Notes: generated by a model from the letters alone, not told the origin. Positions 1 to 9,329 are shown, numbered from the stretch's first letter. The stretch: DNA of 64,000 nt from Paraburkholderia sp. BCC1884 (GCF_900996225.1 NZ_CAAJGL010000112.1:186001-250000); one strand, 5' to 3'. A program made the numbers and translations.

Positions 1-48
1 GCGTCACGCGGCGCCGGTTCCCTACTGATCAAAACCAGAGAGGCGGCA

Positions 49-894
49 ATGGCATTCGGCGTCATCATCATCGGCGATGAAATCCTGTCGGGCAGGCGCG
101 TCGACAAGCATCTGCCCAAAGTCATCGAATTGCTGCGCGCGCGCGGGCTGTCGCTCGGCTGGGCGGAATACATCGGCGACGACCCTGAGCGCATCACGGC
201 GACGCTGCGCCGTACCTTCGCGTCGGGCGACATCGTGTTTTCCACCGGCGGCATCGGCGCCACGCCCGACGACCACACGCGCCAATGCGCGGCGGCCGCG
301 CTCGGCGTGCCGCTCGAACTGCATCCGGAAGCGGGCAGGCTGATCCAGGAACGCATCCGCGATATGTATCCGGCGAATGCGGCGACGCCGCTCGATCTGG
401 AGTCGCCCGAGAACCGGCATCGGCTGAATATGGGCACGTATCCGCGGGGTGCGTCGATCATTCCGAACGGCTACAACAAGATTCCTGGCTTCTCGATCAA
501 ACAGCACCACTTCGTACCGGGCTTTCCGGTAATGGCGTGGCCGATGATCGAATGGGTGCTGGATACCCAATATGCGGATCTCCATCACGCCATGCCGCAT
601 GCGGAGAAGTCGCTGCTGGTGTTCGAGTTGCCGGAATCGCGCGTGGCGCCGTTGATGGAGAAGATCGAACACGATTTCCCGGGTGTGCGCGTGTTCAGTC
701 TGCCGAGCGTCGGTGACGCCGAGCGCGGCGGCGTGTACGCGCGGCATCACATCGACCTGGGTGTGAAAGGCGAGCCGGAAGCGGTGGCGGCCGCTTTCGT
801 GAAGTTGCGCGAGGGTGTGCACCTGCTGGGCGGCGATATCGTCGAGCCGGAAGCCGAGGCGGCTGTAGCGGCGGCAACGAAGCCGCGAGGTTGA
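49..894 (+). CDS. CinA-type molybdopterin-binding domain protein
   Basis: A 281-residue protein made essentially of one MoaB/Mog-like (MoCF) fold, as in the N-terminal half of competence/damage-inducible protein CinA. The start IIIGDEILSGRR, the GGIGATPDDHT segment and the PNGYNKIPGF stretch are the typical binding-loop motifs. The C-terminal nicotinamide-nucleotide amidase domain of full-length CinA is absent; the protein ends in an Ala/Glu-rich tail. The ATG at 49 follows a purine-rich AGAGGCGG. It stands alone and is followed by a hairpin terminator at 989-1011. The fold is clear; the substrate is not known from sequence and a pyrophosphatase-like activity would be guesswork. Confidence 0.85.
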   Translation: MAFGVIIIGDEILSGRRVDKHLPKVIELLRARGLSLGWAEYIGDDPERITATLRRTFASGDIVFSTGGIGATPDDHTRQCAAAALGVPLELHPEAGRLIQERIRDMYPANAATPLDLESPENRHRLNMGTYPRGASIIPNGYNKIPGFSIKQHHFVPGFPVMAWPMIEWVLDTQYADLHHAMPHAEKSLLVFELPESRVAPLMEKIEHDFPGVRVFSLPSVGDAERGGVYARHHIDLGVKGEPEAVAAAFVKLREGVHLLGGDIVEPEAEAAVAAATKPRG

Positions 895-988
895 GCCAGG
901 CGACGACGCAAAACGACGCGCAACTGAGTCACGCGGCTACACAAAACGAAGCCGCGTGCCAAAGCCACGCGCCGACGCAAAATTAATT

Positions 989-1011
989 CGGGCGCCGCGG
1001 CGCCCGTTTTT
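989..1011 (+). terminator. Intrinsic terminator after the CinA-type gene
   Basis: CGGGCGCC and GGCGCCCG pair across a two-base GC centre and are followed directly by five T. It lies about 95 bp after the stop codon of the upstream gene and before the convergent rhodanese gene. Confidence 0.75.
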
Positions 1012-1084
1012 CATCGCGCTCGCCATCCAGCGCGAGCGCGGCATCGCCAGATCATCGGCCTGTCACATTCGACGCCGACGATAC

Positions 1085-1549
1085 TCAGGCGCCAATCCAC
1101 GGCAACCCACGAAAGCACCAGCCCGACACTGTCTTCCGATGCCCCTGGCCGTCCTTGTCGCCCTCGAAGCCTTCCAGCAGGTCGTACGCCTTGGTGAAGC
1201 CGGCCTGCGTGGCGGCGATCGCGGCAAGCTTCGAGCGCGCGGCGCTGCGGCACAGAAACAGCACGGGCGTATCGGGCGTGGCCAGCTGGCTCAACTGCTG
1301 AACGAATTCCTGATTCGGCACCGCGCCCGGGTAGCGGGTCCACTCCACGTGCGCGTACTGGCCGTCGCCGATCACCGGTCGGCCGACCCAGTCGAGTTCG
1401 GCGCGCGTGCGCACGTCGACCAGACGCGTGCGCGAGTCGAGTTGCAGCAGTTCGAACGCTTCGGCGGGCGAAATCGCGCCCGCGTAAGGCAGCTGACTCT
1501 CGACGCGGCGTCGATCCGCCTGGGCGTACAACTGTTCGAGCGTGCTCAT
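1085..1549 (-). CDS. Rhodanese-like domain protein
   Basis: A 154-residue single-domain rhodanese (sulfurtransferase family), predicted cytoplasmic. The CDC25/rhodanese fold is shown by LVDVRTRAELDWVGRP in the middle and by the active-site loop FLCRSAARS with the presumed catalytic Cys100. The six-residue loop CRSAAR is typical of sulfur-handling rhodaneses rather than phosphatases. The start is set by a strong upstream GAAGGAGA. The gene is divergent from glnA and shares the 439-bp intergenic region with it. The physiological sulfur donor and acceptor cannot be read from sequence. Confidence 0.85.
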   Translation of the reverse strand: MSTLEQLYAQADRRRVESQLPYAGAISPAEAFELLQLDSRTRLVDVRTRAELDWVGRPVIGDGQYAHVEWTRYPGAVPNQEFVQQLSQLATPDTPVLFLCRSAARSKLAAIAATQAGFTKAYDLLEGFEGDKDGQGHRKTVSGWCFRGLPWIGA

Positions 1550-1652
1550 GAGCGCAAATCTCCTTCGGGCGAAATGACCATTCTAGCGCGCGATGTCCGC
1601 TCCGCACGCGCGACGAGCGGGGCGAAAAGCGCGTGCACGCCGCTCCGAGAAA

Positions 1653-1669
1653 TGTACAAATTTGGTGCA
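1653..1669. promoter_or_regulatory. NtrC-type enhancer site 1 of glnA
   Basis: TGTACAAATTTGGTGCA fits the NtrC consensus TGCACY-N5-RGTGCA with two mismatches (T for C at position 3, A for Y at position 6). Its centre is 70 bp, about seven helical turns, from site 2. Confidence 0.65.
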
Positions 1670-1722
1670 GATGCACCGAAATGCACCACAATAGAGAGAC
1701 CAGCCGTTTCCCATCTGGAGAA

Positions 1723-1739
1723 AGCACTATTTTGGTGCT
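1723..1739. promoter_or_regulatory. NtrC-type enhancer site 2 of glnA
   Basis: AGCACTATTTTGGTGCT matches the inner NtrC consensus GCACY-N5-RGTGC exactly. It lies about 100 bp upstream of the -24 element, a usual enhancer distance for sigma-54 promoters. Confidence 0.75.
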
Positions 1740-1837
1740 TGAGTCGCGCCGAACATTTGAGGGCTGCATGCCGTTCGGTGCGCCCATTCCCCGCGAACGC
1801 GCGCGCAGTCGGGTTTTGCGCCGGGTTGGCGCACACA

Positions 1838-1853
1838 TGGCACAGAAGCTGCT
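1838..1853 (+). promoter_or_regulatory. Sigma-54 (-24/-12) promoter of glnA
   Basis: TGGCACAGAAGCTGCT carries the invariant GG and GC of a sigma-54 promoter at the correct spacing and matches TGGCACG-N4-TTGCW at all but two positions. Transcription would start near 1865. Together with the two NtrC sites it makes glnA a nitrogen-limitation-induced gene. Confidence 0.8.
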
Positions 1854-1988
1854 TTATTGGTGCCGATCGATTTTGTCCCGATGGACTTTTATGTTCGACC
1901 TCAACGATTGAGGGTGGACGCGCCGGGACGGGTCAGCTAGATTGGGCGGCGGCTGAATCCGCCGAATTCGTTAATCAGGAGATAGGTT

Positions 1989-3404
1989 ATGAGTAAATCC
2001 GTGGCCGACGTCGTACAACTCGTCAAAGACGAAGACGTCAAGTTTGTCGACTTCCGTTTCACCGACACGCGCGGCAAAGAACAACACGTTTCGGTGCCGG
2101 TGTCGGCATTCGATGAAGACAAGTTCGAAAGCGGCCATGCGTTTGACGGTTCGTCGATTGCCGGCTGGAAAGGCATCGAAGCATCGGACATGTTGCTGAT
2201 CCCGGACGCAAACACGGCTTTCATCGACCCGTTCTACGAAGAATCGACCCTCGTGCTGACTTGCGACGTCGTCGAACCGGCAGACGGCAAGGGCTACGAG
2301 CGCGACCCGCGTTCGCTCGCCAAGCGCGCTGAAGCGTATCTGAAGAGCACGGGTCTCGGCGACACGGCTTTCTTCGGTCCGGAACCCGAATTCTTCATTT
2401 TCGACTCGGTCAAGTGGGGCACGGACCAGTCGGGCACGTTCGTCAAGATCGGCTCGGAAGAAGCACCGTGGTCGTCGGCAATGGACTTCGAAGGCGGCAA
2501 CACCGGCCACCGTCCGGGCACGAAGGGCGGCTATTTCCCGGTTGCTCCGGTCGACACGTTCCAGGACATCCGTTCGGAAATGTGCCTGTTGCTCGAACAG
2601 ATCGGCATTCCGGTCGAAGTGCATCACCACGAAGTCGCGGGCCAGGGCCAGAATGAAATCGGCACGAAGTTCTCGACGCTGGTGCAACGCGCTGACTGGC
2701 TGCAGCAGATGAAGTACATCATCCACAATGTCGCGCACACGTACGGCAAGACGGCAACGTTCATGCCGAAGCCGGTGGTTGGCGACAACGGTTCGGGCAT
2801 GCACGTTCACCAGTCGATCTGGAAAGACGGCGCGAACCTGTTCGCAGGCAACGGTTACGCAGGTCTGTCGGAATTCGCGCTGTTCTACATCGGCGGCATC
2901 ATCAAGCATGCTCGCGCGCTGAACGCGATCACGAACCCGTCGACGAACTCGTACAAGCGCCTCGTGCCGCACTTCGAAGCACCGGTGAAGCTGGCTTACT
3001 CGGCGCGCAACCGTTCGGCATCGATCCGCATTCCGCACGTGTCGAACCCGAAGGGCCGTCGTATCGAAACGCGTTTCCCGGATCCGATGGCGAATCCGTA
3101 CCTGTGCTTCTCCGCGCTGATGATGGCGGGTCTGGACGGCGTGCAGAACAAGATTCACCCGGGCGAAGCTGCCGACAAGAACCTGTACGACCTGCCGCCG
3201 GAAGAGGATGCCAAGATCCCGACCGTGTGTGCCGGCCTCGACCAGGCGCTGGACTCGCTCGACGCAGACCGCGAATTCCTGACGCGCGGTGGCGTGTTCA
3301 CGGACTCGATGCTCGACGCGTACATCGAACTGAAGACGGGCGAGCTGCAACGCTATCGTCAGTCGGTGCACCCGATCGAATTCGAAATGTACTACTCGCT
3401 GTAA
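1989..3404 (+). CDS. glnA: Glutamine synthetase, type I
   Basis: Makes glutamine from glutamate, ammonia and ATP; cytoplasmic dodecamer and main ammonia-assimilating enzyme. At 471 residues it has the GSI-beta length. Visible signatures are FDGSSIAGWKGI (beta-Grasp domain), EPEFFIFD (metal/ATP site), HHEVAGQGQNEIG, the glutamate/ATP motif around NPSTNSYKRLVP, and the adenylylation site NLYDLPPEE with Tyr400, which points to control by GlnE-type modification. The ATG follows a good AGGAGATAG site. It is the first gene of glnA-ntrB-ntrC, read from a sigma-54 promoter, and is separated from ntrB by a terminator. Confidence 0.98.
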   Translation: MSKSVADVVQLVKDEDVKFVDFRFTDTRGKEQHVSVPVSAFDEDKFESGHAFDGSSIAGWKGIEASDMLLIPDANTAFIDPFYEESTLVLTCDVVEPADGKGYERDPRSLAKRAEAYLKSTGLGDTAFFGPEPEFFIFDSVKWGTDQSGTFVKIGSEEAPWSSAMDFEGGNTGHRPGTKGGYFPVAPVDTFQDIRSEMCLLLEQIGIPVEVHHHEVAGQGQNEIGTKFSTLVQRADWLQQMKYIIHNVAHTYGKTATFMPKPVVGDNGSGMHVHQSIWKDGANLFAGNGYAGLSEFALFYIGGIIKHARALNAITNPSTNSYKRLVPHFEAPVKLAYSARNRSASIRIPHVSNPKGRRIETRFPDPMANPYLCFSALMMAGLDGVQNKIHPGEAADKNLYDLPPEEDAKIPTVCAGLDQALDSLDADREFLTRGGVFTDSMLDAYIELKTGELQRYRQSVHPIEFEMYYSL

Positions 3405-3468
3405 GTGGTCATGGCGCTTCGCCCTTCAAACGGCGAAGCGCTTGGCCCGACGCTCGCGATCGGTCACG

Positions 3469-3495
3469 AAGGGACGGCGGCGCCGTCCCTTTTTT
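3469..3495 (+). terminator. Intrinsic terminator between glnA and ntrB
   Basis: GGGACGGC and GCCGTCCC pair around a GGC loop and are followed by six T. It probably limits read-through so that glnA is transcribed more strongly than ntrBC. Confidence 0.85.
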
Positions 3496-3583
3496 GTTAG
3501 ACCGCGCAGAACGTTTGCGAACCAGCATGCGCGAGCGGCTTTACCCCTGATTTATCACCATCTCCTATCGGCCGGACTGCAAG

Positions 3584-4726
3584 ATGGTTCTCAAGAATCT
3601 GATCAAGGCAAGGAAAGGGCACGAGCAGTCGCTGTCGGACGACGCGCAACTCGTCAGTTCCGGTTTGTTGCCGGGCTTCGAGGCGTTGCCCACGGTTGTG
3701 CTGGTGCTCGAAAAGCGCACGCTACGCGTGGCGTTTGCGAATCCGTCGGCGGAGGCCATGCTGGAACTCTCGCGCCGGCAACTGACGCAGATGGCGTGGC
3801 CGGACGTCTTCTCGAATGCCGATGAGTTGATGGCGACCATTTCCGCGATCGCCGCCCACCGTTTTCACGCGACCCATCTGGACACCGTGCTGGAGCGTCC
3901 GGGCCACGAGCCGCTGCATGTGCATGCGATCGTCGGCTATCTGGAAGGCGCACAGGATTACGTGCTGCTCGAACTGTTCGAGAACGAGCGGCATTTGCGT
4001 ACCGACCGCGAGGAGCGCATCAACGACCTCACGGCCGTCAACAAACAACTGATTCGCAATCTCGCGCACGAGATCAAGAATCCGCTCGGCGGGATTCGCG
4101 GCGCGGCGCAATTGCTCGAGTTCGAACTCGGCGAGCGTCAGCGCGACGAGTTGCGCGAGTACACGCAGGTCATCATCAAGGAATCGGATCGGCTGCAGAC
4201 ATTGGTCGACCGATTGCTCGAGCCGCACCGTCATCCGCATATCGTCGGCGACGTGAATATTCACGAAGTTTGCGAGCGTGTGCGCCAGGTGATTCTCGCT
4301 GAGTTTCCGCGCGGCCTGACGATCGAACGCGATTACGACGTGAGCGTGCCCGATCTGCGCGGCGACAAGGAGCAGTTGATTCAGGCGCTGCTCAACATCG
4401 TGCGCAATGCAGCGGAAGCGCTGCGCGAGCGCATTTCGCAAGGCGATGCGCGGATCGAATTGCGCACCCGGATTGCCCGCAAGATCACCGTGTCGAAACG
4501 CTTATGTAAGCTGGCACTGGACTTGCATATTACGGACAACGGCCCTGGCATTCCCGAGGACATTCGTGACCGCATTTTCTATCCGCTCGTGTCGGGGCGC
4601 GAGGACGGTAGCGGTCTCGGTCTGACGCTCGCGCAGACCTTCGTGCAGCAGCACGACGGCCTGATCGAAGTGGAAAGCCGGCCGGGTCACACCGAGTTTC
4701 AGATTTTGCTGCCGCTCGACTGCTAA
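3584..4726 (+). CDS. ntrB: Nitrogen regulation sensor histidine kinase NtrB
   Basis: Cytoplasmic two-component kinase/phosphatase that phosphorylates NtrC under nitrogen limitation and is controlled by PII. It has 380 residues. An N-terminal PAS domain (about 20-130) is followed by a HisKA domain with the H-box NLAHEIKNPLGGIRGAAQLL (phosphoacceptor His162) and an HATPase domain with DNGPGIPEDIRDRIF and GSGLGLTLA. There are no membrane segments, as expected for NtrB. The ATG at 3584 follows CTGCAAG, a weak ribosome site. It lies 34 bp before ntrC and 180 bp after glnA. Confidence 0.95.
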   Translation: MVLKNLIKARKGHEQSLSDDAQLVSSGLLPGFEALPTVVLVLEKRTLRVAFANPSAEAMLELSRRQLTQMAWPDVFSNADELMATISAIAAHRFHATHLDTVLERPGHEPLHVHAIVGYLEGAQDYVLLELFENERHLRTDREERINDLTAVNKQLIRNLAHEIKNPLGGIRGAAQLLEFELGERQRDELREYTQVIIKESDRLQTLVDRLLEPHRHPHIVGDVNIHEVCERVRQVILAEFPRGLTIERDYDVSVPDLRGDKEQLIQALLNIVRNAAEALRERISQGDARIELRTRIARKITVSKRLCKLALDLHITDNGPGIPEDIRDRIFYPLVSGREDGSGLGLTLAQTFVQQHDGLIEVESRPGHTEFQILLPLDC

Positions 4727-4760
4727 AACCACACGCATCTCAAGACTTCTGACGACCTAT

Positions 4761-6275
4761 ATGAAGCCGATCTGGATAGTAGACGACGATCAATCGATTC
4801 GCTGGGTGCTCGAAAAAGCACTGGCCCGCGAAAACTTCGCGACTCGCAGCTTCGCGAATGTGCGCGAGGCGTCGGCGGCGCTCGATCACGATAGCCCGCA
4901 AGTTCTGGTGTCCGACATCCGGATGCCGGGCGGCTCCGGCCTCGAACTGCTGCAAACCGTCCGCGAAAAGGTGCCGGGCTTGCCGGTCATCATCATGACG
5001 GCGTTTTCGGATCTGGATAGCGCGGTCGCCGCATTCCAGGGCGGCGCGTTCGAATATCTCGCCAAGCCGTTCGACGTCGACAAGGCGGTCGAGCTGATTC
5101 GCCGCGCGGTGGACGAAAGCATGCGCGGCGAGCAGACGTGGGACGAGCGCGTGACCGAAGCACCGGAAATGCTCGGTCAGGCACCGGCGATGCAGGACAT
5201 GTTCCGCGCGATCGGCCGTCTGTCCCATTCTGCTGCAACCGTGCTCATTACCGGCGAATCAGGCACCGGGAAGGAACTGGTCGCGCGTGCGTTGCACCGA
5301 CATAGCCCACGCGCGAACGGTCCCTTCATCGCGCTGAACACGGCCGCGATTCCGAAGGATCTGTTGGAATCCGAACTGTTCGGCCATGAGCGCGGCGCCT
5401 TCACCGGCGCGCAGGCCATGCGTCAGGGGCGTTTCGAGCAGGCCGAGAACGGCACGCTGTTTCTCGACGAAATCGGCGATATGCCGTTCGATCTGCAGAC
5501 GCGTCTGTTGCGCGTGTTGTCGGACGGCCAGTTCTATCGTGTCGGCGGCCACAATCCATTGCGCGCCAATGTGCGCGTGATCGCGGCGACGCACCAGAAT
5601 CTCGAGTCGCGGGTGCGTCAAGGTTTGTTCCGCGAGGACTTGTATCACCGTCTCAACGTGATCCGCTTGCGTTTGCCGGCCTTGCGCGAGCGTAGCGAAG
5701 ACATTCCGCTGCTCACGCGTCACTTCCTGCAGAAGAGCGCGCGTGATCTCGGCGTGGAGCCGAAGCGCGTCTCCGAAGAAGCGCTCGCTTATCTCGCGTC
5801 GTTGCCGTTTCCAGGCAACGTGCGGCAGCTGGAGAATCTGGCCAACTGGCTCACGGTGATGGCGCCTGCGCAGACCATCGAGATCAAGGACTTGCCGCCT
5901 GACCTCGGCCCCGCGCAAGCGGGCGTGACCGATCTCGCCGGCGGCGGCGGGGTGATCGGCGCGGGTGAAGCGGGTCTGGCGGGTACCGCGCCGATCAACG
6001 GCGTCAGCGCGGCGGTGCATCCGGCTGCGGCGGGCGGCATGCCGGTCGCGGGTGCCGTGAGCGCGTGGGAAGGCGGCTTGCGCACGGAAGTCGCGCGCAT
6101 GCTGCGCGAGAACGCAGCGGACGTGATGGACGAACTCGCTCGCCGCTTCGAAGCGGCGGTGATTCGCGAGGCGCTCGATTTCACGCGCGGCCGCAAGGTG
6201 GAAGCGGCCGAGCGACTCGGTATCGGCCGCAATACGATCACGCGCAAGATTCAGGAACTCAACCTCGAGCCCTGA
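4761..6275 (+). CDS. ntrC: Nitrogen regulator NtrC, sigma-54 activator
   Basis: Response regulator that activates sigma-54 promoters, including the one upstream of glnA here. It has 504 residues: receiver domain with DDD at 8-10 and phosphoacceptor Asp52 in VSDIRMPGGSG; AAA+ domain with Walker A GESGTGKE (Lys171), the sigma-54 contact loop GAFTGA and Walker B TLFLDEIGD; and a C-terminal Fis-type helix-turn-helix (AAERLGIGRNTITRKIQEL). Between the AAA+ and HTH regions lies an unusually long Gly/Ala-rich linker of roughly 55 residues. It forms a unit with ntrB. Confidence 0.97.
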   Translation: MKPIWIVDDDQSIRWVLEKALARENFATRSFANVREASAALDHDSPQVLVSDIRMPGGSGLELLQTVREKVPGLPVIIMTAFSDLDSAVAAFQGGAFEYLAKPFDVDKAVELIRRAVDESMRGEQTWDERVTEAPEMLGQAPAMQDMFRAIGRLSHSAATVLITGESGTGKELVARALHRHSPRANGPFIALNTAAIPKDLLESELFGHERGAFTGAQAMRQGRFEQAENGTLFLDEIGDMPFDLQTRLLRVLSDGQFYRVGGHNPLRANVRVIAATHQNLESRVRQGLFREDLYHRLNVIRLRLPALRERSEDIPLLTRHFLQKSARDLGVEPKRVSEEALAYLASLPFPGNVRQLENLANWLTVMAPAQTIEIKDLPPDLGPAQAGVTDLAGGGGVIGAGEAGLAGTAPINGVSAAVHPAAAGGMPVAGAVSAWEGGLRTEVARMLRENAADVMDELARRFEAAVIREALDFTRGRKVEAAERLGIGRNTITRKIQELNLEP

Positions 6276-6385
6276 GCATCAGGTTGCAAGGCGAGGACGG
6301 CGCTGACGTCGTCCTCGTCCTCCGGCAAGGCATACACCGGCATACACAGGGCATAATCAACGCTGTTTTCCTTTGACAGCCGACG

Positions 6386-8521
6386 ATGCCCGCTTCTCCC
6401 ACCCGCTTTTCCTGGCCGCTTTCCCCCGATCCCTTCCTGTCGCTCGAAGTGCTCGACGATCCCGACGCGCTCGCGTGGGTCGAGCAGCAGAACGCGCGCA
6501 CGCGTGCCGCATGGTGCAGCAGCGCTGAATTCGACACCCTCAGGCAGCGTCTCGCCGATGCGTATCTGCCGCGCGAGCGTCCGGTGATTCCCGATCGCTG
6601 GAAAGAGTGGGCGTACGATTTGTGGCAGGACGAGCGCAATCCCAAGGGTATCTGGCGACGCACCACCTGGGCCGCCTGGCGCAGCGGCACGCACGTGTGG
6701 CAGAACCTGATCGATTTCGATGCGCTCGGCGCGGCCGAAGGCACGCCGTGGGTGTGCGCCGAACTCGACATTCTTTATCCCGACGGCGATCGCGCATTGA
6801 TCACGCTCTCTCCGGGCGGCTCCGATGCATTGGTCGTTCGCGAGTTCGATCTCGACGCGCAGCGGTTCGTCGAGGATGGCTTCGTGATTCCGAAGGCGGG
6901 CAAGCACACGGCTTCGTGGATCGATCGCGATACGCTTTACGTCGGTTGGGATAACGGGCGCAAGACGCTGACGCGTTCCGGCTATCCGCGTGAAGTGAGG
7001 CGCTGGACGCGCGGCACTTCGCTCGCCGATGCGCCGGTCGTGTACAAGGGCGCATTCGGCGATATCGGCGTGGAGGCGCATTACGATCCGTTCGAGCAAC
7101 GTCATACGGTGGCGAGCAGTATCGACTTCTTCGACTCGCACACGTATTACCTCGATACCGCCGCTGGCGCGATCGACGCCTGGCGTCGTTTCGATGTGCC
7201 GGCGCAGGTCGCGGTAGGCGGCTGGCAGGGCTGGCTGCTGCTCGAACCGCGCCTCGATTGGGATTGCCAGGGCGTGAGCTTTCCGGGCGGCGCGTTATTG
7301 GCGATTCGCGAAGACGCGTTCCTGCGCGGCGAGCGTGACTTGACGGCGCTGTTCTTGCCGAACGCTCTGACGTCCGCTTGCGAGTGGACGCATACACGCA
7401 ATCAGCTGATCGTCTCGTACCTCGAGGACGTGCAGAACCGGACCGTGCTGTGGACACCGTCGCAAGGAGCGGACGACGCGTGGCAGTGGCAGCAGCGGCT
7501 GTTTCCGTCGCCGGAGGACACGCAAGCCGACGTCTCGCCTGTCGAGTCGACGCTCAACGACGAAGTGTTCGTCGACACCGACGACTATCTGCAACCGCCG
7601 GCTTACTGGCTCGCCGATCTCGCGCAAGCCGATCTGAGCGAGTGGGAATTGCTCGACCGCTGGCCGACCCAATTCGACGCGACGCGGTTTGTCGTCACGC
7701 GTGGGCACGCAGTGTCCGCCGATGGCACGCGTGTGCCGTACACCGTGATAGCGCCGCGCGTGGAACAGGACGTCGCGCAAGCGTGCGCGAAGCAGCCGAC
7801 GCGTCCTTGTCTGCTCAGTGGCTACGGCGGCTTTGCGATCCCCTTGCTGCCGAGCTATCTGACCGGGCAGGGCATCGGCTGGCTGGAGCGGGGCGCCGTG
7901 TATGTCGTCGCGCATATTCGCGGCGGCGGCGAGTTCGGCACGCGGTGGCACACGGCGGCCCAGGGCGAGAACCGGCAGCGCGCTTTCGACGATTTCATCG
8001 CAGTGGCCGAGGCGTTGATCAGCACGGGCGTGACGAGTGCCGCGCAACTCGGCATTCAGGGTGGCAGCAACGGCGGGTTGCTGGTTGCGGCGTGCATGGT
8101 GCAGCGTCCGGAGTTGTTCGGCGCGGTGGTCTGCGAGGTGCCGTTGCTCGATATGAGCCGCTACCATCTGCTGCACGCGGGCGCGTCATGGATCGATGAA
8201 TACGGCGACCCCGACGAGCCGGATGAAGCGCGCGTGCTGGCCGGCTACTCGCCGTATCACCGCGTGTCAGCAGACGTGGCGTATCCGCCGGTATTGTTCA
8301 CGACGTCGACGGCCGACGATCGCGTGCATCCCGGTCACGCACGCAAGATGGCGGCGCGCATGCAGGCGCTGAGTGCGGGTCATGCGGATCAGGCCAATCA
8401 GACCGACAAGGTCTGGTATCGCGAGAACACCGAAGGCGGGCACGGCGGCTCCGATGAACTGGAGCAGGCCGAGCACGATGCCATGGTGTTCGAGTTTTTG
8501 TGGCACACGTTGAACGTGTGA
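6386..8521 (+). CDS. Prolyl oligopeptidase family (S9) serine peptidase
   Basis: A 711-residue cytoplasmic serine peptidase of the prolyl oligopeptidase family; no signal peptide is visible. The N-terminal part (about 1-420) is the expected beta-propeller that filters peptide substrates. The C-terminal alpha/beta-hydrolase domain has the oxyanion region SGYGGF, the nucleophile motif GGSNGG (Ser561), the acid in TADDRVHPG (Asp644/645) and the base in GGHGG (His686). Length and motif order match family members acting on short proline-containing peptides; exact specificity is unknown. It is a lone gene downstream of ntrC with about 110 bp between. Confidence 0.93.
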   Translation: MPASPTRFSWPLSPDPFLSLEVLDDPDALAWVEQQNARTRAAWCSSAEFDTLRQRLADAYLPRERPVIPDRWKEWAYDLWQDERNPKGIWRRTTWAAWRSGTHVWQNLIDFDALGAAEGTPWVCAELDILYPDGDRALITLSPGGSDALVVREFDLDAQRFVEDGFVIPKAGKHTASWIDRDTLYVGWDNGRKTLTRSGYPREVRRWTRGTSLADAPVVYKGAFGDIGVEAHYDPFEQRHTVASSIDFFDSHTYYLDTAAGAIDAWRRFDVPAQVAVGGWQGWLLLEPRLDWDCQGVSFPGGALLAIREDAFLRGERDLTALFLPNALTSACEWTHTRNQLIVSYLEDVQNRTVLWTPSQGADDAWQWQQRLFPSPEDTQADVSPVESTLNDEVFVDTDDYLQPPAYWLADLAQADLSEWELLDRWPTQFDATRFVVTRGHAVSADGTRVPYTVIAPRVEQDVAQACAKQPTRPCLLSGYGGFAIPLLPSYLTGQGIGWLERGAVYVVAHIRGGGEFGTRWHTAAQGENRQRAFDDFIAVAEALISTGVTSAAQLGIQGGSNGGLLVAACMVQRPELFGAVVCEVPLLDMSRYHLLHAGASWIDEYGDPDEPDEARVLAGYSPYHRVSADVAYPPVLFTTSTADDRVHPGHARKMAARMQALSAGHADQANQTDKVWYRENTEGGHGGSDELEQAEHDAMVFEFLWHTLNV

Positions 8522-8552
8522 GCGCAGTGTCACGGCGGGCCCTGCTGGGCGA

Positions 8553-9329
8553 TCAGCCGAGCGTCGCCACCACCGGTGCGTGATCCGACGGCTGTTCCCA
8601 CTTGCGTGGCACCTTGTCCACTTCGCACGCCGAACACACTTCGGCCAACGCCTTCGACAGCAGAATGTGGTCGATGCGCAGCCCCGCGTTGCGGCGGAAC
8701 GCCATCATCCGGTAGTCCCACCACGAGTAGATTTTCTCCGCTTGATCGAACAGACGGAATGCGTCGGACAGGCCCAGTTCGACCAGTCGCACGAACTCGA
8801 GGCGTTCTTCCGGCGACACCAGATTCTGGCCTTCCCACGCCTTCGGATCATGCACGTCGCGATCTTCCGGCGCGATGTTGTAATCGCCGAGCAGTGCCAG
8901 TTTGGGATGCAACGCCATCTCGCCGGCGATCCAGTTGTGCAGCGCGGCGAGCCAACGCAGCTTGTAAGCGAATTTATCGGTGCCCGGTGCCTGGCCGTTC
9001 GGGAAATAAGCCGAGATGATGCGCACGCCTTCGACCGTCGCGGCGATCACGCGTTGCTGCGGGTCTTCGAAACCCGGAATGTTGCGCACGATGCTGCTTT
9101 CGTCGACGGCAAGACCGGCACGCACCAGAATGCCGACGCCGTTATAGGTTTTCTGGCCAGCGAACCAGCTGCGGTAGCCTTTCTCTTCCAGCTCCGCGCG
9201 CGGGAATTTGTCGTCGGTCAGCTTCAATTCCTGCAGGCACAGCACATCGGTACCGCTGGTTTCGAGCCAGTCGATCACATGTTGCTGACGGACCTTGAGG
9301 GAGTTCACATTCCACGTGGCAATTTTCAT
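8553..9329 (-). CDS. xth: Exodeoxyribonuclease III family protein
   Basis: A 258-residue AP endonuclease/3'-5' exonuclease of the EEP superfamily that acts in base-excision repair. The whole fold is present: start MKIATWNVNSLKVRQQHV, metal ligand Glu in LCLQELKL, YNGVGILVR, GDYNIAPEDRDVH, and the catalytic His near the end in PSDHAPVVA. It is close to E. coli Xth/ExoA in length. It lies in a convergent position to the peptidase gene with only about 30 bp between. The exact paralogue name (xth or exoA) is not certain from sequence. Confidence 0.95.
   Translation of the reverse strand: MKIATWNVNSLKVRQQHVIDWLETSGTDVLCLQELKLTDDKFPRAELEEKGYRSWFAGQKTYNGVGILVRAGLAVDESSIVRNIPGFEDPQQRVIAATVEGVRIISAYFPNGQAPGTDKFAYKLRWLAALHNWIAGEMALHPKLALLGDYNIAPEDRDVHDPKAWEGQNLVSPEERLEFVRLVELGLSDAFRLFDQAEKIYSWWDYRMMAFRRNAGLRIDHILLSKALAEVCSACEVDKVPRKWEQPSDHAPVVATLG

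Larger units (their letters stand above)
1550..1988. promoter_or_regulatory. Intergenic control region between rhodanese gene and glnA
   Basis: A 439-bp gap without a credible gene. It contains two NtrC-type sites (1653-1669 and 1723-1739), a sigma-54 promoter (1838-1853) and a glnA leader of about 125 nt ending in an AGGAGATAG ribosome-binding site. A further GGTGCA/TGCACC palindrome (1664-1677) and a TGCACC direct copy (1682-1687) overlap the upstream site, so several half-sites are packed together. Confidence 0.75.

Noticed and set aside
1971..3371. Long antisense frame over glnA, and similar frames over lysS, hscA, recJ and pyrG
   Set aside because: Same GC3 effect. None has a ribosome site or a recognisable family, and the sense genes are certain.
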